From Nymphaea colorata (Eukaryota > Streptophyta > Magnoliopsida > Nymphaeales > Nymphaeaceae), in contig NC_045139.1 of NCBI RefSeq assembly GCF_008831285.2, positions 28,499,206 to 28,563,205 of the forward strand: a stretch of DNA of 64,000 nucleotides, in the 5' to 3' direction. The position numbers and the translations under genes were made by a program. This document shows positions 12,496-24,400 of this stretch, piece after piece. The notes under the pieces are model-generated. The model was not told the origin of the DNA, did no database searches, and was given only the letters and a program-made list of their open reading frames with translations. Positions within the stretch are counted from its first letter, which is position 1. The number at the start of each line of letters is the position of its first letter.

Positions 12496-15400
12496 CCTAA
12501 TTAGTGAGAATGTGGAACCCTTGTATGAGGCCATTGAAGGGCTCAAATCACCATTTTCTTCTAAAAGAGAAGAGAAGAAGGTGGTAACCACCTGATTTTG
12601 AAAAGGTGGAAATCTGAACCCTTGGATTAAGTTGTCAAAGGGCTTTCTATGGAAAGACGGAGATACGGTGACTACAATTTTGGTACTCACTTAATCTTAT
12701 GCTCTTTATTCTGGGACATATATGATAACTGGGTCCGATAATAAACATATCTAATCAATAGAACTTATCAGTCAAGACATGACCAGCCAAACCACATAAT
12801 GATTTGCACAGTAGTTGTTAACATTAATGGTGTATTGTTATGTGTGGGAATAATTTTCTTCTGCTTGAGTAGCTGGAGCATTCACGGGAGCCTTAACTGG
12901 TGCATTGGCTGGCCGAGCATCTGATAGCGGAATTCTACGTGGGGCTGGACTAGGGGCAGTTGCTGGAGCTGTTCTTTCCATTGAAGTTTTGGAGGCTTCA
13001 CGTGCTTACTGGTATTCAGAGCAATCTGGCTCCCGAAATTCATCATCAATGGTTAGCAAATTGGATCATGCCTTGTCTTTTATTTATTGTGGATTTTGGT
13101 ACTTGAAATGTTGTTTACTAGATGCTCTGATTCTTTTTTATCCTCCTGTTACATGGAAGGCTTGTGCTCGAGTACTAGGTGTTGTGTTCTCAACCTAAGC
13201 AACTAGTCGGCCTAGTCTGTGACCAGCTGATTAGGCCACACACGTGTCTGTAGGGCCATGATGCATAGATGAGTCAGCCAACTAGGTCTGACTAGTCTCT
13301 ATGAGTCAGAGAATGGCTATTAGGTTGCTAGGTCATACATAGATTTGTTGGTTTCCTTTGTGTCTATCTGATAAATTTCCTTTCTTGCTAGGTATCTTTG
13401 TGTATATTCTCTGTGTGTATTCATCATCTCTATGCTTGCATGTGTCAAGTCCTCCATAGAAGTTATGAGAAATGTAATGAAGAAACTGCTACTAGGCATA
13501 TAAGTTTGTAATATTTGTTAAATTTACGGACTTTTATATGGTACACTTCTCAAATTGGTAGTTCTGTGCTTGTACTAGATTAGCCCTTCAAAAAGAGAAG
13601 CTAGTGAGTCCAATATAAGTTTTGGATCTCTTTTTTTCCTGCATGTAATTTCCTTTGATTTTGAGATTATATGCATCTATCTTGCCTCCACTATTGACAT
13701 GCATATGTTCTGGTAACTTCTGTGTTCACTAGTAAACTACTGTGTACATGCCTATGAAACATGGGTATGGCTAAAAAGGCCAAGTACCTGTGTTGACATG
13801 GATGCAGGTACGTGTGTGGGCTTGGTGCATCATGCCTGAAACAACACCTGTACCGACACCCGTATTCATGTGACATAGGTACATGCATATGTGAGCTCGT
13901 TTCTGTCCCTGTTCATTTGCATGGTATCAATCAAGTTCGTTATGCACCATTTGGTGTTAAACAGTTTGAATATGAAGTTTTCTTGATAAATGATGAAAGG
14001 ACACGAGAATACTACTACGAGCATCCCTGTGTGTTTGCATGTGCAGGCAGTATCAAGTTCTTATGCATCATTTGGTGTTAAACAGTTTGAGCATTATGTT
14101 TTCTCAATAAATATTCAAAGGGCATGAGGATACTGCAGTGGGTTTTAAGCTTATGTAAGAAATTGCATTTACACGTAAATGACCATTGAACCTTGAATAT
14201 CTAAAAGAAGGGGAGCTTGTATATTCGCTTGCATATGGAATGCAAATTCAATGATGCACCTAGAATCAACAGCAGGATAGGTGGTCCTATTATCCAGAAA
14301 AGGGAGCATATGCTTGGGCTTGGGTGTGAAGGCTAGCCAAGTAATTACAATAGTGCTTTGGGTGGTTTTCTACCAGGTTGTACTTTAACCGCTGCGGTGA
14401 AGGTGCACAAAAGCCTATGTTGCTAAGGGCTCACGTGGGCTTGTGCCTATGCTCACATAGGCCTTGGACATTCTTCTTCTGTTTTTTTCCAGTTTGTTTT
14501 TCACCCTTTTTGTTGTTCCATTTAATTTTGCATTAGCAGTATGTAGATGTGCATGTGCACTTATAATTACAGTTATGGTTCATGTACTATTGTGCTATGG
14601 ATATTTTGGTTTCCAACTCTGTTTTGCATGATATGTATATTATCTTCTTAATATGTTCTCTTGTTAGTCATTAATCATTATGTGTCAGTTTTTTGTCAAG
14701 CAATGCTAACATGAACATTGATTATATTCAGGATTTATTTGACCTCTTTTTTTTTTCCTTTTAATTAGATTATTAATTTTATGTTTTGTTATAGGATCTT
14801 AGTTTAGGGATTAAAATAAGAGATAGCAATTGGCATTTAGGAAATGATAAGATTTTGTCTGTTTTATAACATTGAAAAGCATTGTTACTTACATGTATAT
14901 CTTATATCCTAATTTTTTTTTTGTATTAGTTAGCTGTAATCTTCATTTTTAACTTCATTGAATTTGATCTTTTAAACTTTTTTCAGGTTTATTATCATGT
15001 AATGAAATGTTTAATGTGTTTGTGTTATCTTGAACTATGATTATTTTATTGTTGTAAATTGATAGTTATAGGTTACATGCCTAGCCTTGCCTAGTGCCTA
15101 GGCTCTAGGCTCATCTAACCACCATGCATAGGAGGAGCTGGATGCTGGATGTTGCCGGAAGGCTACAAATTAAAGATCAGTAGCTGAAAGTACCATAAAC
15201 TATTGCTAATGCTCTTGTGGCAACTTTTTTGGCAACCGTGTTTAAGTGTTTAAATGTTTGGTCATCTGTCAACTTCCCTATGTATCTTGGTGTTAGCCTT
15301 GAACTAGCAGAGGGCAATTACTCACGCACACTGCTCTTGGGAAAGCCCAGCCTTCACACCTTAAAATTGGTAATTATCTTGGTAATTAGGGTTAACTCCC

Positions 15401-18400
15401 TTAATGACCTTATATACTTTGATCCTATAACATGGGGTGGGTTATTGGGACCTACCATCCACCCGACCCAGTTCCTAAACTGACTCCATGCAGGGCAGAT
15501 CCTACCTCTGCTGACCCGACTCTATGGACCCAATAACAGGCTTTCCCGACCCACTAACTTCACGCCTAACAACACTCCCCCCTTACAATTACACATTGTC
15601 CTCAAGGTGTGAACTCAGGGAATCGAATTTGTATCTCCTCTGCGGGCTCCCAAGTGGCTGGTAGATCCTCATAAGTATTCCATTCAATGAGCCATTCGGT
15701 ATGAAGATGTTTTCCCTGGCTCACCTTACGCGTGCCCAGCCTTTGGTAAGGATACAACCCTGCTGGCTCAGATGATATGGGGGCTTCATTTCTTTCGTCT
15801 ATTATGGGAGGACTGAAGCAAGCTTTAGCTTGGAAACGTGGAACACAGGGTGAATCAAACTCCCTTCTGGTAAGTTTAATTCATAAGCCACTATCCCTAT
15901 TCTCCTTTTGATTTGATAGGGGCCAACGAACCTTGGTGCTAGTTTAGCAGTCCCCTTTTTAAGTGGTGGACCCAGTCCATGGGGAGGGCGTCGAAGGAAG
16001 ACCCAATCCCCTATTTGCAGTTGTAAATCCCTGTGCTTCCTATTGTATTGGATCACCATCCTATTTCTAGCTGTTGTCAAATGATGTTTTAAATCCTTGA
16101 GGACTGGGACCCTGCATTTGAGCTGCACGTCCACTTGTTCTTTCCTTGCTGTACCTAGCTGATACCTCCTTAGGTCAGGTGGGAGGGTCCCATACACGGT
16201 CATCCCCTTCATGCCCGACCAATAAAAAGAGTCCTCACCTGTCTGTACGTCCTCTCCATGCCCTCATGTCCACCTGCTGGAGAGTTATGGAAGTGCTCTA
16301 GTAATGTTGGAATCAAGTCGGATTGAGGGGGTATAAATACCCTGCCCGGGTAATACAAATATGGCTCATGCCATGAATAACCATACCTCCTCGTTGTGTT
16401 GCTGTCAAGCTGCTCCTTAATAGTCTGAACTGAGGCTGGGCTCTTATGCAACTGTCGAATTTTTTCCCACCTGCACCTGGACAAGGTCATTAAGGATTTA
16501 GTTAGATGATTCCCTGCTCGAGACAGCTCGTCGGCCACCTGGTTTTCCTTCCCTTTCGTAAACTATGTTTCAAAATCAAAGGCCATGAGTTTCATAATAC
16601 AATGCTGTAAGGACGGGGATAAAGACTGCTGCTGCGGGGAGTATTTGAGACTGTTTTTGATCAGTCATCACCCTAAGCCGTTGGCCCATCAGATATTGCT
16701 TCCATTTCACTACCGCCAGCACAATAGCTATTAGTTCCCGTTTGTAGGCCGACTTGGTCTTAAATGTCGGCAAGGAGACCCTTTTGACTGAGGATTGCGC
16801 CTACGCCATGGTCGGAATCGTCAACCTCTACTAATAAAAGAGTTTGGAAATGGGGCATCCTTAGAACTGGGGCCGATGTAATAGCTTGTTTCAGTTTCTT
16901 AAAATCCTCCTCCTATGATGCGCCCCACCTGAATCTGTCTTTCTTTGTCAGCTCCACCGATGGTGCCGCAATCAGCTGTAACCTTGCACGAACTTGCAGT
17001 AATACCCTGCCAGTCCCAAGAAGGAACGTAACTCCTTGATCGTCTGTGGAGGTCGCCATCCTCTCACCGCCTCTACTTTGTCAGCCTCCATTTTGACCAC
17101 GCCTTGGCTGATCACGTGCCCTAGATACGAGAGTTGTTCTGTTCCGAAGACGCATTTAGATAACTTCGCATGCAGTTGGTTCTGCTGCAGGGTGGACAGC
17201 ACCAGCCTCAAGTGCTGTAGGTGCTCTTCTTCGCTTGCACTATAGACAAGTATATCATAAAAAAAAACTAAAAAAAAAACTAAAACAAACCAACGAAGAA
17301 ATGGTTGAAATACATCGTTCATTAATGATTGTTCATTAATGATTGGAAGGTGACTGGTGCATTTGTCAGGCCAAACGGCATGACTTTGAACTCATATAGC
17401 CCTTAGTGGTTCAGAATGTTGTTTTGGACACGTCAGTAGTCGTTACTCGGATTTGATGGTATCCTGCCCTCAAATCTAATTTCCAAAAGTAATCGCACCA
17501 TGCAATTTGTCTAGCAGGTCCTCAATGATAGAGATGGGATAGCGACTTTTAATCGTTAATGCATTGAGAGAGTGGTAATCCACGCCAAACCTCCAGCTCC
17601 CATCATTCTTCTTGACCAGCAGCGCAGGTAAGGCAAAAGGGCTATGGCTGGGTTGGATGATGCCCTCAGCCAGCATCTGTGGCGCCATCCTCTCAAGGCC
17701 TCTCTCTGGAAATGGCTGTGTCAATAAGGATGCAGTTTCACGGGCGTCGCCCCTAGCTGCAACTCGAGTATGATCAAATGCCCTTGTCGACGGTAGACCA
17801 TGTGGTGCTTCAAAAACCTTGCTGAACTCTCCAACAATGCCGCCATCTTCCTTTGTTCAATTGCTCCTTGTGCATGCTGGCCTCCCCTTGCTTGTGCTGG
17901 GGCTTGTTCTCCAGACAGCAACAGCATGACAGACGCCATTTCCCCTTTTTTTAGTTTGGCAGCAGACTGCTCTGCCGTTGGTTTCTTCGCTGCTGCCGTA
18001 ACAGTCAGCCTATCTCCTCCTGTCCGACAGAAGTGCATCTGCATCCCTACGAAGTCCTATACCACCTCTCCCAGATTGTGCTGCCAATGGATTCCCAACA
18101 CTAGGTCTACGCCTGCCATAGCTAGCGTGAACAGCTCCACCAAAAATTTGTGGCCTTGAATGTCCAATGTCTCTTGGGAGCATCTGTCTTTACATCTCAG
18201 TGTGCTTCCATTGCTGACTACATGTTGAAAGTCGGTTGTTGTTCCACCATGCAGCCCAAGGTTTTTGCTGATTTCTCCGATATGAAATTATGGGTAGAGC
18301 CTGTATCAACCATGATACTTACCCTGCGTCTTCTTAGGAGCCCTTCCACGCGCATTAGTTGAGGCACCTCATCCCCCACCAAGGTGTGGAGTGAGATTTC

Positions 18401-21400
18401 AGGTTGTAAGTCGCTTGATGTTTCTCCTATCGTCTGTTCTTCCAACGCAGCAACCTCATCTTCCACTGGCAGCTGTTCCTCTTCGTTGACCAAGTACATA
18501 TGTAATTTCCTATAGGTATGATGTAGCAAGGTTTGGTCGCTATTGAAACACATTCCCCTGCCTCATTTATCTTTGATTTGTTCTGGCGTCAGTCTTTTGA
18601 TTACTTGTTTCGATGTTGGACTAGGTTTCATGTTAAACGTTGGTGGAGATGGAGGCTCTGGCCGCAATCCTGGTGGCTTCATATTCCTGTCCGTTGTGTT
18701 CCCAATTGTGTTGAAGGCACAGAACCTACGATGTTTTTCTTTCACCATTCGCGCGACCTCAAAACAAACTGGGAGAGAGCGAGGCTTGGCTGCGTGCACC
18801 TCGATCCTAATTTCATCTTTCAATCCCCCTATGAAGGCTCCCACTAATAACGCTTTGATCGACCAACCCCTGACCATGTTGCTGAGTTCCTCGAAGTGCT
18901 CCTGATAATCCAAAATTGATCCTCGCTGTCTAATCTTTGACAACTCAACGTTATAGTCGAGGAATGCTGACGGTCCGAAGCGTGACTTCGTGGCATCGAT
19001 CAATTCCGTCCATCCCAGCTTACCCTGCTGCGACAAGAGCCATAGGAACCAGCATATAGCTGGTCCGTCAAAGTGGATGGCTGCATGCCCAACTCTTTGG
19101 TCACCGGAAAGCTCGTGGACTCAAAAAACTGTTCAGCCTTGAAGATCCAACTCAAGGGATCATCTCCTAGAAAAAGCGGAAAACCCAGACGGGCCTGCTT
19201 CCAGGATGCCTGTTCCTGCCAGAGACATCGGGTTCTGTTGGTCCCCCTGATGATGGTGGAGGAGGAGGAGGAGGAGAAGGAGGAAAAGAAAGAGGGGGTT
19301 GGAACTCACCGCTGGCGGTTTCAGTTCTCTTGGTGATCGGTGATCCTGTGCCTTTATCCTGCAACAGCATGTCCCTCGACCATGTAAATCAGGCCCAAAC
19401 TTGTCAAGACAAATGCTTCAAGAGAAACACTCTTGAAGCTTCCAATAACTTCAATAAATAGCACACACAAAGAACCTCAAACTTGAGGAGAAGAAGAATG
19501 TATTAATCTTGACAAAAGTATACAAAAAGAGGCTAAAAAGCCATATAATAATAAGGGTCCCAAGTGCCCTATTTATACAAGAAATAAAGAAGAAAGGAGG
19601 GAGAGGAAATGGCTGTTGGAGCTCCCAACGGCTAGAAATCTAGCCGTTGGCAACTCCCAACAGCTATTTCCTTTGTAAAATAAAAAAAGGAAAAAAATTC
19701 AGAAAAATGCACAAAAAATAAAGAAAAATAAATACAAGAAGTCCTATGTATACACACATATATTTATATATACAAATCATACATCAAACTGCTAGGAGTT
19801 TAAGATATATGATAGTAGATATCAAAACATGTATGTATACTTACATTATAAATTCTAACACCCCCCCTCAAACTTACTGTGTAGTCACCGAAAGTTTGCC
19901 AAGAAGAAACTGAAATCTTGCCGAAGCAAGTGGTTTGGTGAAGAAATCTCCAAGTTGATATTCAGAAGGGACAAAAGATAGATCAATTGTTCTGCTAAGA
20001 TATTCCTCTCTCACATAGTGGCAATCCATTTCAATATGTTTTGTCCTTTCATGAAAAGTATGATTGCTAGCAATGTAGATGACACTTTTATTGTCGCAGC
20101 AGAGCTTGGTGGCTTCATTGAGGTCAATTCCAATGTCCTTCAATAAGCTTTTCAACCATACAATCTCCATCGTGGTGGTAGCCATGGCACGATACTCAGC
20201 TTCGGTTGAAGATGGAGAGACTTTATGTTGTTTTTTGCATCTCCAAGAAATGAGAGAGTCACCTATAAAAACACAAAAACCAATGGTGGAATGCCTATTA
20301 TTAGGATCTCCACCCTAATCAGCGTCAGTATAGGCAATCATATTCAAGTTTGATGATGAGGATAGAAAAAGTCCCTTAGTGATAGTGTGTTTGACATATC
20401 GAACAATCCTCAATGCAGCCCCCATGTGTACAGAAGTGGGTCTTTGTTGAAACTGACTTATGACATGTACAACATGTGATATGTCAGGCCTTGTGATGGA
20501 TAAATATGTGAGAGCGCCCACCAATTGATGAAAGGGGGTGGGATTTTCTAATATTTCTCCATCATCAATCTTCATCTTTACTCCTAAAGCTTCAGGAGTG
20601 TCCACTATCTTGTCATCAGTAATTCCTGATCTGCTTATAATGTTATTGGCAAACTTCATTTGTGAGAGGAAGTATCCTCTCCTACTATAAGCAACTTCAA
20701 TACCAAGAAACTATGTTAGTTTACCCAAATCAGTCATTTCAAATTCATTTTAAGGAAAGCCTTTACCTGCATAATTCCGTTGGCATTGTTACCTGTAATA
20801 ATCATATCATCTACATATAAAAACAACACAATTGTACCTATAGCAGTATTTTTAACAAACATAGCAGTGTCAGAAAAACATGATTTAAAACCTTGTTTAA
20901 ACATAACATTGCTAAACAAATCAAACCAAGCTTTTGGAGCTTGTTTCAAACCATACAGTGCCTTTCTAAGATAAAGAACTTTGCCTTTAGGTAAATCAAG
21001 TCCAGGGGGTGAGTCCATGTAAACCTCCTCATTTAAGTAACCATTCAAAAAAGCATTTTTGACATCCAATTGATATATGGTCCATTGCTTGATGGCGGCA
21101 ACGGCCATTAGGGTTATGACAGATGTCATTCTAGCAACAGGAGCAAAGGTTTCCTTGTAGTCTATGTCATATTCTTGAGCATATCCTTTAGCAACAAGTC
21201 TAGCTTTATACCTTTCAAGTGACCCATCACTTCTAGTCTTGACTTTATATACCCACTTACACCCTATTGTCTTTTTTCCGATGGGAAGAGAAACAATGTC
21301 CCAAGTTTTATTGTCTTCAAGGGCTTTAAGTTCATTGTTCATGGCTTCAGTCCAATGTGGGTTAGTTTTGACTTTGAGATAGGATGAAGGTTCATCAAAG

Positions 21401-24400
21401 GAGTGAATAGCTAATAAGCATGCCCTATGTTTTGGGGAAAAAGACTCATAGGAGGCAAATTTTTGAGGTGGATGAATATCTCTTTGAGACTCCTAAGAGT
21501 AAGTTGAGGATCTTGGGTGTTTTGTTGAGACCTTCTCCTATAGACTATAACTTCTCTTGGTGGCCTAGCAAAAGAAGTGCTATCAACCTCATTTAAAGCA
21601 TTATCATATGAAGAATGCAAAACATCATCATCATCATTATCTTCATCATCATTTATCCATAAGAAAGAATAATCATCTTCATGCTTGGATTTATTTTCAT
21701 TAAAGTCATTTTCTTCTTCTAAAAATATCACATTTCTTGAAACATACACCTTATCTTTTTCAATATCATAGCATCTATATCCTTTTTGAGTTTCGGAATA
21801 GCCAATAAAGACACATTGAATAGCCTTAGATGAAAGTTTGTCATTTTTGCCATTTAGAATGTAACATTTGCAACCAAAGACTTTAAATCTTTTATAAGTT
21901 GGCTCCAAATTAAAAACTTTTTGAAAGGGGGAAATGTTTTCTAAAACTTTAGAGGGCATTCTATTAATCAAATAGATTGATGTTAGAATTGCTTCAACCC
22001 AAAAATTTTTTGGAACATTTTTTGATATGAGAAGAGCTCTTGTTGTTTCAAGAATATGTCTATGTTTTCTTTCGGCGACTCTATTTTGTTGGGGGTTTTG
22101 GGACAAGATTTTTGGTGTATAATTCCCTTTTCCTTTAGGAATTCTTCAAATTCATTGAAAATGAATTCTCCCCCGGAATCACTTCTAAAAGTTTTAAGGT
22201 TTGCAACAAATTGTGTTTTGATCATGTCGTAAAAGTTTTTGAAATTCATAAATACGTCTGATTTGCGTTTAAGAAAGTAAACCCAAGCATATCGAGAGTA
22301 ATCATCCACAAAAATGACATAATAAAGCAAACCACTTTTAGACATAATAGGAGCGGGTCCCCATACATCCGAATGCACTAATTTAAAGGGTGCTTTTGCA
22401 ACAACATTTCTATTTCTAAAAAGTAAAGCCTTAATTTTGGCTTTAATACAATCATCACAAGAGATCATTTCTTTACATTTATCTTCCAAAAAAGGGATAC
22501 AAGACATTTTTTCTACACTTGAATGCCCAAGTCTTTGATGCCAAATTTGAATGTCACTTTTCTTGACTACATTGCAAGTAGGGTTGGAAAGATCCAAATA
22601 ATCCACATAGTAGAGATCATTTTTCCTAGAACCTTCCCCAAACGTCCTCTTGGAAAGATGGTCCTGTATCAAAAATTTATTTTGTGAGAAGATAATATCA
22701 CATCCATGATTGGTTATTTGAGAAACCGACAAGAGATTTAAGTTAAGTTTGGGAATAAATTTAACTTTTGGTATTTTGAAAAATTTTGAATTAAAATTTT
22801 GATCAATATTCCCAACATATTTGATTTCAAAAGGAGTTCCATCGGCGGTTTTAACAAAAGGGCATGATTCTTCCTTAGTGCATTCGGTAAGTAGTGAACT
22901 ACAAGGGGTCATATGAAATGAAGCTCCGGAATCAAGTATCCAAGAGTACTTACTTGATGATGTAGATGCCACCGTTGCTCCAGAAGTTGGAGAAGCCCCT
23001 CCTCCTTTGAAAAGTGGTTGAAGAGCATCAATAAGCTTTGGTTGGAGAGCACTTACAAGCTTGTCTATGTCAAATCGATTGCTTTCTTCGTACATTGTCC
23101 CAGCCATACTTGTCTTTCTATCAAATTTCCTCAATTTAAGACATCTAGGTTTAGTATGTCCTTCTTCTTGACAATGAAAACATATAATCTTCTTGTTGCC
23201 TTTACCCTCATAATTTCGATTAAAGTGAGGAGGCCAATAAGTTCTCATATGAGCGCCGGGTCTTGAGGTAGCAAGAACACTTTCACTCTTTTCTTTAGAA
23301 AAATTGAGTCGATTTTTTTCCATTTGAAGCTCCGCTATAGTTTCATTCATAGATGACACTTTATGTCTATGGAGCAAGGAAGTTTTGACTCCATCATATT
23401 CCGGTCTAAGACCAAGAATGAATTTATAAAATTTTTCTCTTTGGATTTGTTTTTCCCTTACTCTAATGTCTCTTGGATCATATCATTCGGGTTCAAATAA
23501 GGCAAGTTCATCCCATAATTGTTCCATTTCTCCAACATACTCTTTAAGAGACTTATCTCCTTGTTGGAGACTTGCAATCTTCATTTGAAGATTACACATG
23601 TAAGCTACATCTTTCATAGTGTGGGTTTTCTTGAGGAGCTTCATGAGCAAAATTATGCTTTGCTATTTGGCCCATAGTAGGAGTATCGACACAAGCAATA
23701 ATCCATGTGATAATCTTGTGATGTCCTATCTTCTACTCTTCTCATTTTCTTTCATATTCATTTATGACCTTATCTTTTTCTACTTCATCTAGTTCTTGGG
23801 CTTTTCCATCTATGGTTTTGGTTAGGACTAATTGTGGTTCACTTTTAGAACCATCAACAAGTCCCCATAAACCTTTACTTCTAATGAAATGTTCCATAGT
23901 TTTTGCCCAAGAAACATAATTTGATGAAGTAAGTTTAGGGAGAGGAGTAGAAGTTCTATCATCCATAATGTGTACGTTGTAAGATGAAGTTGATGTAGCC
24001 ACAAGAGTAGTGTCAAAACAGCTCTCAACGTTGGTGAAAAATCCACGAAATCAGCCACCACAAAACAGCAAGAGGGTAGCTCCAAAAATATGAAGAGCTT
24101 GCTGCCACGAGGGAAGATATTACTAGGAAAACAGTCACAACTTTGGCAGCCACGGAAGCTTGATAAGATGTGCTCAATCCCGTCACGTAGATCACTTTAA
24201 ATCTTCAGGAAGTAATTTCCAAGAGCCAACAAAAGGAGAAAAAACAGCACCTCCTTGAGTCAAATCGCAGTTAGCAATATATCGAACACTTGGAGTGCTT
24301 CACAGCTCCAAAGAAAGAACACGTGTTGAAAACTTCAAACCTTGAAGGACAGCAAGACGAAGAGCTAAAACGTGGCTCTGATACCATATAAATCAGGCCC

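Larger units (their letters stand above)
13052..15285 (+). other. Intron 2, 5' part
   Basis: Starts with donor GTTAGC after exon 2. It contains a 127-bp hAT-like element (13752-13878) and a tandem duplication (13905-14133). The T-rich stretch 14460-15060 has no recognisable content. Copies of a CCTAGGC-rich motif lie near 15075-15110. Confidence 0.5.

Noticed and set aside
15060..15110. CCTAGGC-rich patch in intron 2 (also near 25510-25560)
   Set aside because: Common low-complexity motif of plant dispersed repeats; ends and duplications could not be defined.
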